The notes under the pieces are model-generated. The model saw nothing but the letters and a program-made list of their open reading frames with translations, ran no database searches and was not told where the DNA came from. DNA of 64,000 bases from Alphaproteobacteria bacterium. GTDB taxonomy: Bacteria; Myxococcota_A; UBA796; GCA-2862545. Shown piece after piece: positions 35,913 to 43,815 of this stretch. The number at the start of each line of letters is the position of its first letter. Positions within the stretch are counted from its first letter, which is position 1. Position numbers and translations under genes: made by a program. Where the stretch lies: positions 71,064 to 135,063 of the forward strand of contig JACKET010000020.1 of the NCBI GenBank assembly GCA_020632875.1. Reading direction: 5' to 3'.

Positions 35913-38900
35913 TCACTTCATTTCCTGCTCGTAGTTGAACTCGGAGCCGACCGTCTTCGACGTGTAGCGCGGCTCCATCAGGGTCTCCTGGAGGCCCTGG
36001 TACTCGTTCGGACGGAGCTCGCCGAGCCGACGCGTCGCGTAGCCCGTGTTCTCGTTGTAGAGCGTGAACTCGTAGGACTTCTCGAGGGCGAGCTTGTAGG
36101 CCTCGATGGCCTTCTCGTCCTGGACGTACGACTTGTCCTCGACCTGCATCGTGTAGATCTCGCGCTGGTCTTCGGTGAGGTAGTCGGGGATGTCGCCGGT
36201 ACGGAAGCTCTGGCCCATGTTCTCGTAGGCCTTGCCGAGCGCCACGAGGCTCGCGAGACCCCACTCACCCGCGCCCGTCTGGACGATCTCGGTGAAGGTG
36301 GTCTGCACGTCCTGCAGGGCCTGGGTCTTGGCCTTGAGGCTGGCGAGGAGCGCCTTGTCCTGCTGCTTCGGCGGAGCGCCCGTCTTGCCCTCGAGCCGGA
36401 GCGTCAGGTACTTGTCGAGCTTCGGCTGCGCGAGCACGAACATCATCTCGGCGACGAGCTCGGTGCCTTCGGCCGGGCGGCCTTCCTTGTCCCAGAGCTT
36501 CACGGTCTCGGTGTAGACCTGGATGGCGTTCTTCTCCTTGCCCTGCTTGCGGAGCGCATTCGCGTAGTGCGAACGGGCGAAGTAGATGAAGTCCTTCGTC
36601 GCGCCCTCGGGCGGCTTCGTGTAGAACTTGTAGAACACGTCGGCCGCCTTGTCCCACTGCGCGTTGTCCTCGTAGATCTTGCCCACGGTGAGCTGGACCT
36701 CGGGGATCTGCGTGTCGGCCGGGAACGCCGCCATCCACGTGTTGTAGTTCTCGATGCCGCGCTGCCAGTCGCCCATCGCGGTGCGGAACACGGCCGCGGA
36801 GTACAGCGCGTCGGAGGCCTTCGTGGTGACCTCGGGGATGCTCTCCTTCCGCTCGGGCTCGCCCTCGCGCTTCTTCACCTCGGCGGGGAAGAGGTTGAAG
36901 AGCTTCTCGTAGTAGAACGCCGACTTGTCGTAGTCCGCGATCTGCTGGTAGTCGAAGCCCAGCGCGGCGATCTGGTCGTAGTAGTACTTCGTCTTGACGC
37001 CGAACTTCGGGTCGTCGATCAGGATGTGGCGGACCTTCATGGCGTCTGCGACGCGGTTCGCCTTGTAGTAGTAGATCGAGCTGTTGTTCAGGGCCAGGGC
37101 GGCGTTCTTCGCGTCGGGGAACTCGCCGTAGTACGCCATGAAGGCGTCGGCGGCCTTGCCGTGGTCCTGATCCTTCTCGTAGTCGGCCTCGATGAGCTTG
37201 AAGCTCGCGTTCTCGTAGATGTTGTACACATCCTGCTTGAACTTCGAGCTGCCGAGGTTCTTCATCTCGTAGTAGAACTTCGCGTTCTTCTTCAGCTCGG
37301 ACCAGTTCTTCTCGAGAACGAAGGTGTCGAGGATCAGGTTCGCCGCCTGCTCGGCCTGCGAGCTCGACGGGTTCATGTTGATCACGACGTTGAACTGCTC
37401 GGCGGCCGCGGTGAACTGGTACTTGTTGTACAGCAGGTACGCGGACTTGAAGATGACGCCGATGACCTTGGTGTCCTGCGGGTACAGGGTCGCGAACTGC
37501 TTGCACGCGTCGACGAGGCGCTGCTCCCATGCGGTGAGCGGGATCGGGTCGCGCTTGCCCGCGGAGGGGTCGGCCTGCGGCAGCTTGCCGCCACCCTCGA
37601 GCTTGACCTGCTCTTCGGCCGCGAAGATGGCGGACTCGGCGCAGAACTTCGAGTGCTTGCCCTTCGGGTCGGTCTGCACGACCAGCATGTACTGGTCGAA
37701 CGCGCCCGCGTAGTCCTTCAGCTTGTAGAGGAGCTCGCCGTAGGCGTAGCGCACGTCGTACGTGTGCTCGCCCTGCGGGAACTGCTGCAGGTACGTGTTG
37801 TACGCCTGGCGGGCCAGCTCGTAGACGCCCGTGGCGCTGGGGTGCCGCGACTTCTCGAGGGTCTTCGCCTGGTTGTGATAGTCGACGGCCAGGGTGCGGA
37901 GGTTCTTCTCGATCGACTTCTGGGCGTCGGCGATGGCGTTCGGGTCGCTCGCGTTGGCGCGGGCCCAGGAGCTGTCCTTGCCGTACTCGCGGAGCAGGCG
38001 GTCGACCTCTTCGAGGGTCTTCTCCTTGTCGCCGATCTGCTTGTACGCCTTGATGATCTCGCCCTGGTAGCCGGGGTTCTCGGTCGACGAGGGCTCCTCG
38101 AGGATGAGGCGGCGGTAGGTCTCGACGGACTGCTCGAACTGGCCGTTCTCGTAGTAGGTGCTCGCGAGGCGGCGCAGGGTCTTGCGGATGAGGTCTTTCT
38201 TGCCGAGGCTGTTGAAGTAGTCGTAGGCCTCGTTCATCTGGCCGGCGTCGGCGAAGAACCGGACGAGATCCTTCAGCGCTTCGTCTTGCAGCTGGATGTT
38301 CGACTTCTGCGACTGGTCGGCCGCCATCGAGTACTGGACGACCTCCTTCATGTTGCCGATCGCCTGGTCGTACTCGCCGACGTTGTAGTAGCACCACGCG
38401 AGCTTGTACTTGGCGAAGCCGTACTTCGGATGGTTCGTGTACGACGAGGCCTTCAGGTAGGCCTTCAGCGCGGGGAACGCCTCGTTGTTCTCGAAGTAGT
38501 ACTCGCCGATGAGGATGTACGCGTCGGGCACGTACGCGCTCTCGGGGTACAGCTTCACGAGCTTCTTGAACGCCGACACGCCTTCCTTCTGGTCGCCGAT
38601 GTCGGTGAGGGCGGAGCCGAGGAAGAAGGTGGCCTGGTCGGCGCGGGCGTAGCGCGGGTAGCTGCGGAGGATGTTCTCGTACAGCTTGATCGAGCGCTCC
38701 TGCCACTCCTTGCTCTGCCGGTTGTCGGGCTGGAGGTTCTCGGGGATGCAGCCGTCGGTGTTGAAGCAGCGCTCGTACGCCGCGTCGAACGCCTCCATCT
38801 CGCTGAAGTAGATGTCGCGGCCCTGGGCGAAGTAGAGGTCGGCCAGGCGGAGCATCATCTCGGCCTTGGTGTCGCCCTCGGCACCCCTGGACAGCAGGTC

Positions 38901-39098
38901 TTTCAGGCGCTGGATGGCCTCGAGCCGCTTCGCCTGGGCCTGGGCGCGGAACTCAGCGGACTGCTGCGCGCCTTCTTCGACCTGACGGAGCTGGATGCGG
39001 CGGCGCTTGCTGTCGTCTTCGTCGTCGGCGCTGTAGGCCGGGACCGAGAACGCCATCAACGCGAGCGCGAAGAGGGAGATGGTGGATCGACTGAACAT
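35913..39098 (-). CDS. gltD: Giant periplasmic TPR protein, GltD (AgmU)-like (1061 aa)
   Basis: Signal peptide 1-23 (ending PAYSA), a charged helical region (DDEDDSKRRRIQLRQVEEGAQQ) and then about 1000 residues of TPR-like helix pairs (for example ADQATFFLGSALTDIGDQKE, AFPALKAYLKASSYTNHPKY, AVFRTAMGDWQRGIENYNTW). Length and position directly before gltE match GltD/AgmU, a scaffold spanning the periplasm in gliding complexes, and its paralogue NfsD. ATG 39098. A 109-bp gap separates it from gltC. Confidence 0.7.
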   Translation of the reverse strand: MFSRSTISLFALALMAFSVPAYSADDEDDSKRRRIQLRQVEEGAQQSAEFRAQAQAKRLEAIQRLKDLLSRGAEGDTKAEMMLRLADLYFAQGRDIYFSEMEAFDAAYERCFNTDGCIPENLQPDNRQSKEWQERSIKLYENILRSYPRYARADQATFFLGSALTDIGDQKEGVSAFKKLVKLYPESAYVPDAYILIGEYYFENNEAFPALKAYLKASSYTNHPKYGFAKYKLAWCYYNVGEYDQAIGNMKEVVQYSMAADQSQKSNIQLQDEALKDLVRFFADAGQMNEAYDYFNSLGKKDLIRKTLRRLASTYYENGQFEQSVETYRRLILEEPSSTENPGYQGEIIKAYKQIGDKEKTLEEVDRLLREYGKDSSWARANASDPNAIADAQKSIEKNLRTLAVDYHNQAKTLEKSRHPSATGVYELARQAYNTYLQQFPQGEHTYDVRYAYGELLYKLKDYAGAFDQYMLVVQTDPKGKHSKFCAESAIFAAEEQVKLEGGGKLPQADPSAGKRDPIPLTAWEQRLVDACKQFATLYPQDTKVIGVIFKSAYLLYNKYQFTAAAEQFNVVINMNPSSSQAEQAANLILDTFVLEKNWSELKKNAKFYYEMKNLGSSKFKQDVYNIYENASFKLIEADYEKDQDHGKAADAFMAYYGEFPDAKNAALALNNSSIYYYKANRVADAMKVRHILIDDPKFGVKTKYYYDQIAALGFDYQQIADYDKSAFYYEKLFNLFPAEVKKREGEPERKESIPEVTTKASDALYSAAVFRTAMGDWQRGIENYNTWMAAFPADTQIPEVQLTVGKIYEDNAQWDKAADVFYKFYTKPPEGATKDFIYFARSHYANALRKQGKEKNAIQVYTETVKLWDKEGRPAEGTELVAEMMFVLAQPKLDKYLTLRLEGKTGAPPKQQDKALLASLKAKTQALQDVQTTFTEIVQTGAGEWGLASLVALGKAYENMGQSFRTGDIPDYLTEDQREIYTMQVEDKSYVQDEKAIEAYKLALEKSYEFTLYNENTGYATRRLGELRPNEYQGLQETLMEPRYTSKTVGSEFNYEQEMK

Positions 39099-39207
39099 GG
39101 GGGTGCTCCGATGACGGGGCTTGAAGCAATCAGCTGTGCAAGACCACTGTGGGGCCGTGGCTATTCCGGACAAACGGGGGCTCGGCCCCCGGTCTGCCTA
39201 CGACACC

Positions 39208-41070
39208 TCAGTTGCACTGCGGTTCCTCGGTGTACCGGTAGTACCCGAGCTCGTCCTTCCAGAACTCGCCGTTGAACGGCCAGTAGATGATGTCCTTGCT
39301 GGTGGCGAAGTCGATCGTGCGCTCGTCCACCTGGTCGACATCCGGGTTGCCCGCGCGGAACTCGTAGTCCTTGCGCTGGGCGTCGACGACCTCGAACCGG
39401 ATGATCTCGGACTGAAGGAGCAGGTCGTCGAGGGCCTTCTGCTGCTTGGCCATCTCGGCGAGCATCACGAGACCGGCGCGCTTCTTGTAGCGCTCGCGGT
39501 CGGCGGCCATGACCTTCTTGATGTGGTCGCCCACGGTGTCCTTCCAGATGGCCTTCTGGTGGTCGATGAGGGCGATCTCATCCTCCATCATGTCCATGTG
39601 GCGGATGAGGGAGGAGAGGTCGCGGTTCCGCAGCACGCGGTGGAACATCGACTTCGGCAGGGTCGACTGGGCGCTTCCGTCGATGAAGTAGGCGTCGAAC
39701 GCCTTGTCGGCGAGCTCTTGCCCCTGCTCGGACTTGTACTGGTTCAGGAAGTTCTTGAGCTCGGCGGCCTGCGGCTTGGTGTCGCCCTCGAACTTGATGA
39801 GGATGCGCTCGACCTCGTCGAAGTCGCACAGCGACCAGAAGGTCAGCGCGCGAAGGACGGTCAGCTCGGGGTTGTACTCGTGGTTCGTGAAGTACGGGCT
39901 GTTCGCGGTGAGCAGCAGGCCGAGCGTCTCGTTCAGGTCGTACATGTGGAAGTTCGACCAGGCGCGCTCGAACAGGCTGTCGGGCCAGTAGGAGCTCTCG
40001 CGGTCGACGAGCGCGTAGTAGTTCTCGGCGTTCTCGAACCGCTGCAGACCGAAGTAGACGCGCGCGATGTTCATGATCGCGAGGTCTTTGAGGTCTTCGA
40101 CCTCCTGCACGTAGCGCGGGTCGGTGTTCGTGAGCTGCACCTTGGCCTGGTAGACCTCGCGGAAGGCCGCGACGGCGGAGCGGAGCTTCTTCTGCTCGTT
40201 GAGCACGACGCCTTCGTAGTACTTCGCACGCATGTAGAGCTCGGACTTCGCCGAGACGCGCTTGAACTGGTCGACGGCCGCCGAGAGGTTGCCGGCTTCG
40301 AAGTGCTTGCGACCGAGCAGGTAGTACAGGTGATCCTGCGCGTTGCGGGGGAACGCCTCGGGCGGGATCTTGTGGACGATGCGGAGGAGCTCGGTGTCGT
40401 TGCCCGTGAGCTCGGCAATGGCGACGAGGCGGGGCAGGGCGTACTTGAAGTAGGCGTTCTGCGGGCCGCGGCGCACCACTTCCATGAAGTAGAACTGGGC
40501 CCCGTGGTACATCTCGAGCTCGTAGAGGCTCTTCGCCAGGTAGTACTGGATCTTCGTCTCGCACTGCGGGAACTTGCGCTGCTGCAGCAGATCGAAGAGG
40601 CCCTTGCTCGCGGTGAGGTTCTTCTTCGCGCGCTGGGCGGCGATGAGCTGCTCGAGCACCTTGCTGCCACAGCCATCGGCGTCGGCCGCGCCTTCACCGG
40701 GGATGTCGCTGCCGAGCTGCTCGTCGCCGAGGCCGGGCATCGGCACGGGCTGGGGCGTCGGGAGCGGCGGGAGCATCGTGGGGTTCGGCAGGGGAGCCGG
40801 CATCGGCTGCGGAACGGGCGCGGCCGCGGCGGCCTGGGCCTGCGCGGCGCCGACGACGTCGGCGGGCATCCCGGCGGCCTGGAGGCACTGGATGTCGGCC
40901 GGGGTGAAGCGCGTGCCGCTCGACTGGATCGTGGACACCACGATGTTCGACGGCACGTTCACGCGAACCATGTTCGTGATCTCGTCGCAGGTGATGGCCG
41001 ACGCGGTCATCGGGACGAGGGCCAGGGCCAGCAGCGCGGAGCCCTTCGCGAAGAAGCTCTTGAGACGCAT
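39208..41070 (-). CDS. gltC: Periplasmic TPR protein, GltC-like (620 aa)
   Basis: Signal peptide 1-25 (ending MTASA). A small N-terminal domain (about 26-70; CDEITNMVRVNVPSNIVVSTIQSS is split by its fold, and LQAAGMPADVV follows) is joined by an Ala/Pro-rich linker to TPR-like helices from about residue 145 onward. The start overlaps the gltB stop by one base (TGATG). In Myxococcus GltC connects the outer-membrane GltA/GltB barrels to the periplasmic complex, and the gltA-gltB-gltC order here is the same. NfsC is the paralogous alternative. Confidence 0.72.
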   Translation of the reverse strand: MRLKSFFAKGSALLALALVPMTASAITCDEITNMVRVNVPSNIVVSTIQSSGTRFTPADIQCLQAAGMPADVVGAAQAQAAAAAPVPQPMPAPLPNPTMLPPLPTPQPVPMPGLGDEQLGSDIPGEGAADADGCGSKVLEQLIAAQRAKKNLTASKGLFDLLQQRKFPQCETKIQYYLAKSLYELEMYHGAQFYFMEVVRRGPQNAYFKYALPRLVAIAELTGNDTELLRIVHKIPPEAFPRNAQDHLYYLLGRKHFEAGNLSAAVDQFKRVSAKSELYMRAKYYEGVVLNEQKKLRSAVAAFREVYQAKVQLTNTDPRYVQEVEDLKDLAIMNIARVYFGLQRFENAENYYALVDRESSYWPDSLFERAWSNFHMYDLNETLGLLLTANSPYFTNHEYNPELTVLRALTFWSLCDFDEVERILIKFEGDTKPQAAELKNFLNQYKSEQGQELADKAFDAYFIDGSAQSTLPKSMFHRVLRNRDLSSLIRHMDMMEDEIALIDHQKAIWKDTVGDHIKKVMAADRERYKKRAGLVMLAEMAKQQKALDDLLLQSEIIRFEVVDAQRKDYEFRAGNPDVDQVDERTIDFATSKDIIYWPFNGEFWKDELGYYRYTEEPQCN

Positions 41071-41885
41071 CAGTTCGCCTTTCCGAGGAAGTAGGAGAAG
41101 GAGGTCTGGACGATGAAGTTGTTCTTCATCTCGAGGTTGATGCCCTCGAGGACCTCGATGTACGAGAGCCCGCGGCCCTCGACGCGCAGCGCGATGTTCT
41201 TGCCGAACACGATGCGCGTGCCGCCACCGAAGTTCAGGGACGGGTGCACCTGCACCTGCGTGGCCAGGGCGAATTCGTCGTTCTCGGCCTGGAGCGCCTC
41301 GAGGTCGTCGGCGGTGTTCACGACGCCGGTGCCGAACAGCCCATAGATGTCGAAGTTGATGATCTTGTTCCCGGGGGCGGCGACCTTGCCGTAGATCGGC
41401 GCGTACTGCAGCGTCACGTTGCCGAAGAACTGGATCTTCGAGATGTCGGGCGTGACCTGGTTCTCGGTGATGATCTGCTTCGTGATCTGCTTCCAGTCGG
41501 ACTGGCCGAAGTCGGGGGAGAACCCGCCTTCGAGCTGGATGGAGGCGACCTCGGTGAAGTGGTAGGTGCCGTCGACCCGCGCGATGTAGCGGTTGATGAA
41601 GGGGTCGTTGGTCACGAGCCCGGCGCCGAGGCCGAGCTCGGTGCGGCCGATCTTCATGAAGGTCTTGCGCTGGAGCGTCTTGATCACGCGCTTGCGGCGC
41701 TTCGGCTGGTCTTTCTTGTCTTCGGCGGGCTTCGCCACCTCTTCGTTGCGGAGGTCGCGCACCTCGCTGCCCACGGTGGTGCCGGGGTCGCGGGTGAGGT
41801 CGTCGAAGTCGTCGAGATCGGTCTCCTGGCCGAAGGCCAGGCCGGGGACGAGGAGGGCTGCGAACAGGGTGACGTGCTTGAGCAT
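41070..41885 (-). CDS. gltB: Outer-membrane beta-barrel protein, GltB-like (271 aa)
   Basis: Signal peptide 1-19 (ending LAFG), an acidic then basic linker (KPAEDKKDQPKRRKRVIK), and from residue 75 a myxobacterial-type small barrel (MKIGRTELGLGAGLVTND, YIARVDGTYHFTEVASIQLEGGF is longer than a strand pair, TSFSYFLGKAN at the end). GltB and GltA form outer-membrane gates of the Glt machine. Coupled to gltC by TGATG. The similarity to gltA supports an ancestral duplication. Confidence 0.7.
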   Translation of the reverse strand: MLKHVTLFAALLVPGLAFGQETDLDDFDDLTRDPGTTVGSEVRDLRNEEVAKPAEDKKDQPKRRKRVIKTLQRKTFMKIGRTELGLGAGLVTNDPFINRYIARVDGTYHFTEVASIQLEGGFSPDFGQSDWKQITKQIITENQVTPDISKIQFFGNVTLQYAPIYGKVAAPGNKIINFDIYGLFGTGVVNTADDLEALQAENDEFALATQVQVHPSLNFGGGTRIVFGKNIALRVEGRGLSYIEVLEGINLEMKNNFIVQTSFSYFLGKAN

Positions 41886-41894
41886 GGCAGCCTC

Positions 41895-42725
41895 CTAGAA
41901 GTCGTAGAGCCGCGGCTTCATCTTCGGGAAGAAGGCCGCGATGCCGACGGAGGTGATGAAGTTGTTGTAGAGCTGCTTCTGCTGGACCGGGACATCCGGG
42001 TCGTACTGCGGCTTGTCGTCGAGGTAGAAGCTCGCCTTGGCGTCGATCTTCAGCGCGAGCATCTGGTTCAGGAAGTAGTTCTGGCCGAGGCCAATCGTCG
42101 GGGCGATCTGCACCTCGTTGTTACCGGGCGTCAGCAGCACCACGTCGTTCGGGGCGGCGATCTGCACGACGTTCGGGTCGTACGTCGCCGTGTAGTTCTG
42201 CTTGCTGACCATCCCGAGGCCGGCGAACCCGTAGAAGTCGAAGTTCAGCACGGTCTCGCCGATGAGGTTGATCTTGCCGTAGACCGGCGCCCAGGCGACG
42301 CCGAACGCGGCCGACAGCGTGACCTTGTCGAGCGGCTGCTGGAAGTTCGCGTTCGCGCCGCTGGCGTTGTACGCGCGGTCGAGCAGGATGCCGACGAGCT
42401 GCTTGAGGTCGTTCTTGCCGAGGTCGGGGCTGTACGTGACATCCGCACCGACCGCGAGCCGCTCGTTGAAGTGGTAGTTCAACGCCACGCCGCCGACGTA
42501 CCGCCGCGCGAAGCTGTTGTTCGGGACGTACCCGACGTGAGGCGCGATCTCGAAGCGGCCTTCCTTCAGGAAGAACCGGTTCTCGATGGCGTTCGGCTCG
42601 GAGAGTCCCTTCCGGTACTCATCCAGGGCCTCGACACCGGGCTTGTCCGCCGCGGAGGCGGGGAGGGCGATGACCAGTCCGACGCAGGCGAGAGCGGCGA
42701 ACCGGACAAGGTTGAACCAGGACAT
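41895..42725 (-). CDS. gltA: Outer-membrane beta-barrel protein, GltA-like (276 aa)
   Basis: Signal peptide about 1-26 (ending PASA). The barrel shows the same blocks as gltB: RFEIAPHVGYVPNNSFARRY, NYHFNERLAVGADVTYSPDLG, GVAWAPVYGKINLIGETVLNFD, ending FFPKMKPRLYDF. The ATG at 42725 is preferred because GGAG lies about 9 nt upstream; a TTG at 42734 would sit on top of that site. It is the first gene of the gltABC unit, with about 215 bp of upstream non-coding sequence holding a candidate regulatory motif. Confidence 0.7.
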   Translation of the reverse strand: MSWFNLVRFAALACVGLVIALPASAADKPGVEALDEYRKGLSEPNAIENRFFLKEGRFEIAPHVGYVPNNSFARRYVGGVALNYHFNERLAVGADVTYSPDLGKNDLKQLVGILLDRAYNASGANANFQQPLDKVTLSAAFGVAWAPVYGKINLIGETVLNFDFYGFAGLGMVSKQNYTATYDPNVVQIAAPNDVVLLTPGNNEVQIAPTIGLGQNYFLNQMLALKIDAKASFYLDDKPQYDPDVPVQQKQLYNNFITSVGIAAFFPKMKPRLYDF

Positions 42726-42880
42726 TTGGGTCAACTCCGACGGAGAAACAACCTAGGACCGCGCATCACGGCCGGGGGGAAGTATCACGGTCGCCTTCCG
42801 GCGTCCCCGATGGTTCCCGTGTGGACGGGCGTGTTCGCTGGTTTCTGCCGCAGGATCTACGGTGCCGACTGCCTACCGCA

Positions 42881-42899
42881 GGTTGTCAATTCCTTGTCA
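42881..42899 (-). promoter_or_regulatory. CTGAC-N6-TTGAC direct-repeat motif, site 1 (upstream of gltA)
   Basis: Minus strand CTGACAAGGAATTGACAAC, about 156 bp upstream of the gltA start. It includes a perfect TTGACA, but I find no matching -10 at 16-18 bp. It agrees with site 2 at 16 of 19 positions. TGAC recurs at an 11-bp period, one helical turn. Confidence 0.4.
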
Positions 42900-42940
42900 G
42901 CGCAGGATCGAAGACGTGAACGGCCCACGTCCGCTGTCGT

Positions 42941-43807
42941 TCAGCGGACGCGGAAGGGGATCTCCAACCAGTCCTGCCCACCCCGTCGATCGCGGCAGAC
43001 GGCCCAGATCGTGCCCTCCGTGCCGGACTCGTCCGGGGCCTCCCACGTGGCCTCGAGGAAGGGGTACAGGGTGGCCGGCTCGACCATCACGCCCGAGGTC
43101 GTGTACCAGGTGACGTACGGCTCCTCGATCCGGTTCTCGATCTGCCCGTCCCCGTTGAGGAATTCGTACCGCTCGATGCTCCGGTCGTCGATCGTCACGC
43201 CGATGTCGTAGCGCTGGCCCGCGTCGACCTCGATGACCTGGCCCGGCAGCACCGCGTTCCCATCGGCGAGCACGCCCGTCAGGACCGGGTTCTGGTTCGG
43301 CGTCGTCGCCTCGCTGACCACGATGCGCTTGTAGCCGGCCTCGACCTGGTTGAAGTCGATGTCCTCGAAGTCGATGTCGGGGTCGTTCGGGTCGATCGGC
43401 GGGAGCCCGGTGACCTGCACGAGCACGTAGCGGCCCTCGAGCCGGTCCTGGCCCTCGAGGCCGTCGAGGATGTCGGTCGGCGTCGTGTAGACCGGTGCCT
43501 GGAAGGGCTCGATGCCGATGATCTGCTCGGAGTCGGCGATGCAGCCGAACGCGATGTCGAGGTTGTCGTCGGTCGGGCAGGCGATCCACAGCGTGGAGTC
43601 GATCTCGTCGTTCGGATCGACGAGCAGGGCCTCGAAGACGACCGTGTCGCCGGGCCGCGGCTCGGCGGGCTCGGCCCTCACCGCGAGCAGGCGCGGCTTC
43701 GTGACCTCCCACGGCTGCTCGAGGTCGCGCGGACGCTGGTACTTGTTCCCGTTGAGCACGCAGCCCGACAGCACGAGCGCGAAGGCGAGGGGAGCGAAGG
43801 TGCGCAT
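42941..43807 (-). CDS. Lipoprotein adjacent to the TonB-dependent receptor (288 aa)
   Basis: Lipobox VLSGC gives lipidated Cys about residue 16. The mature protein is acidic and beta-rich with segments such as EPRPGDTVVFEALLVDPNDE and RYDIGVTIDDRSIERYEF and ends GGQDWLEIPFRVR. I do not recognise the family. It begins directly after the receptor gene (ATG 43807, GAGG upstream; a GTG at 43819 overlapping the receptor stop is possible), so it is probably the surface or periplasmic partner of that receptor, as in other receptor-lipoprotein pairs. Confidence 0.65.
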   Translation of the reverse strand: MRTFAPLAFALVLSGCVLNGNKYQRPRDLEQPWEVTKPRLLAVRAEPAEPRPGDTVVFEALLVDPNDEIDSTLWIACPTDDNLDIAFGCIADSEQIIGIEPFQAPVYTTPTDILDGLEGQDRLEGRYVLVQVTGLPPIDPNDPDIDFEDIDFNQVEAGYKRIVVSEATTPNQNPVLTGVLADGNAVLPGQVIEVDAGQRYDIGVTIDDRSIERYEFLNGDGQIENRIEEPYVTWYTTSGVMVEPATLYPFLEATWEAPDESGTEGTIWAVCRDRRGGQDWLEIPFRVR

Positions 43808-43815
43808 CGTCGTCC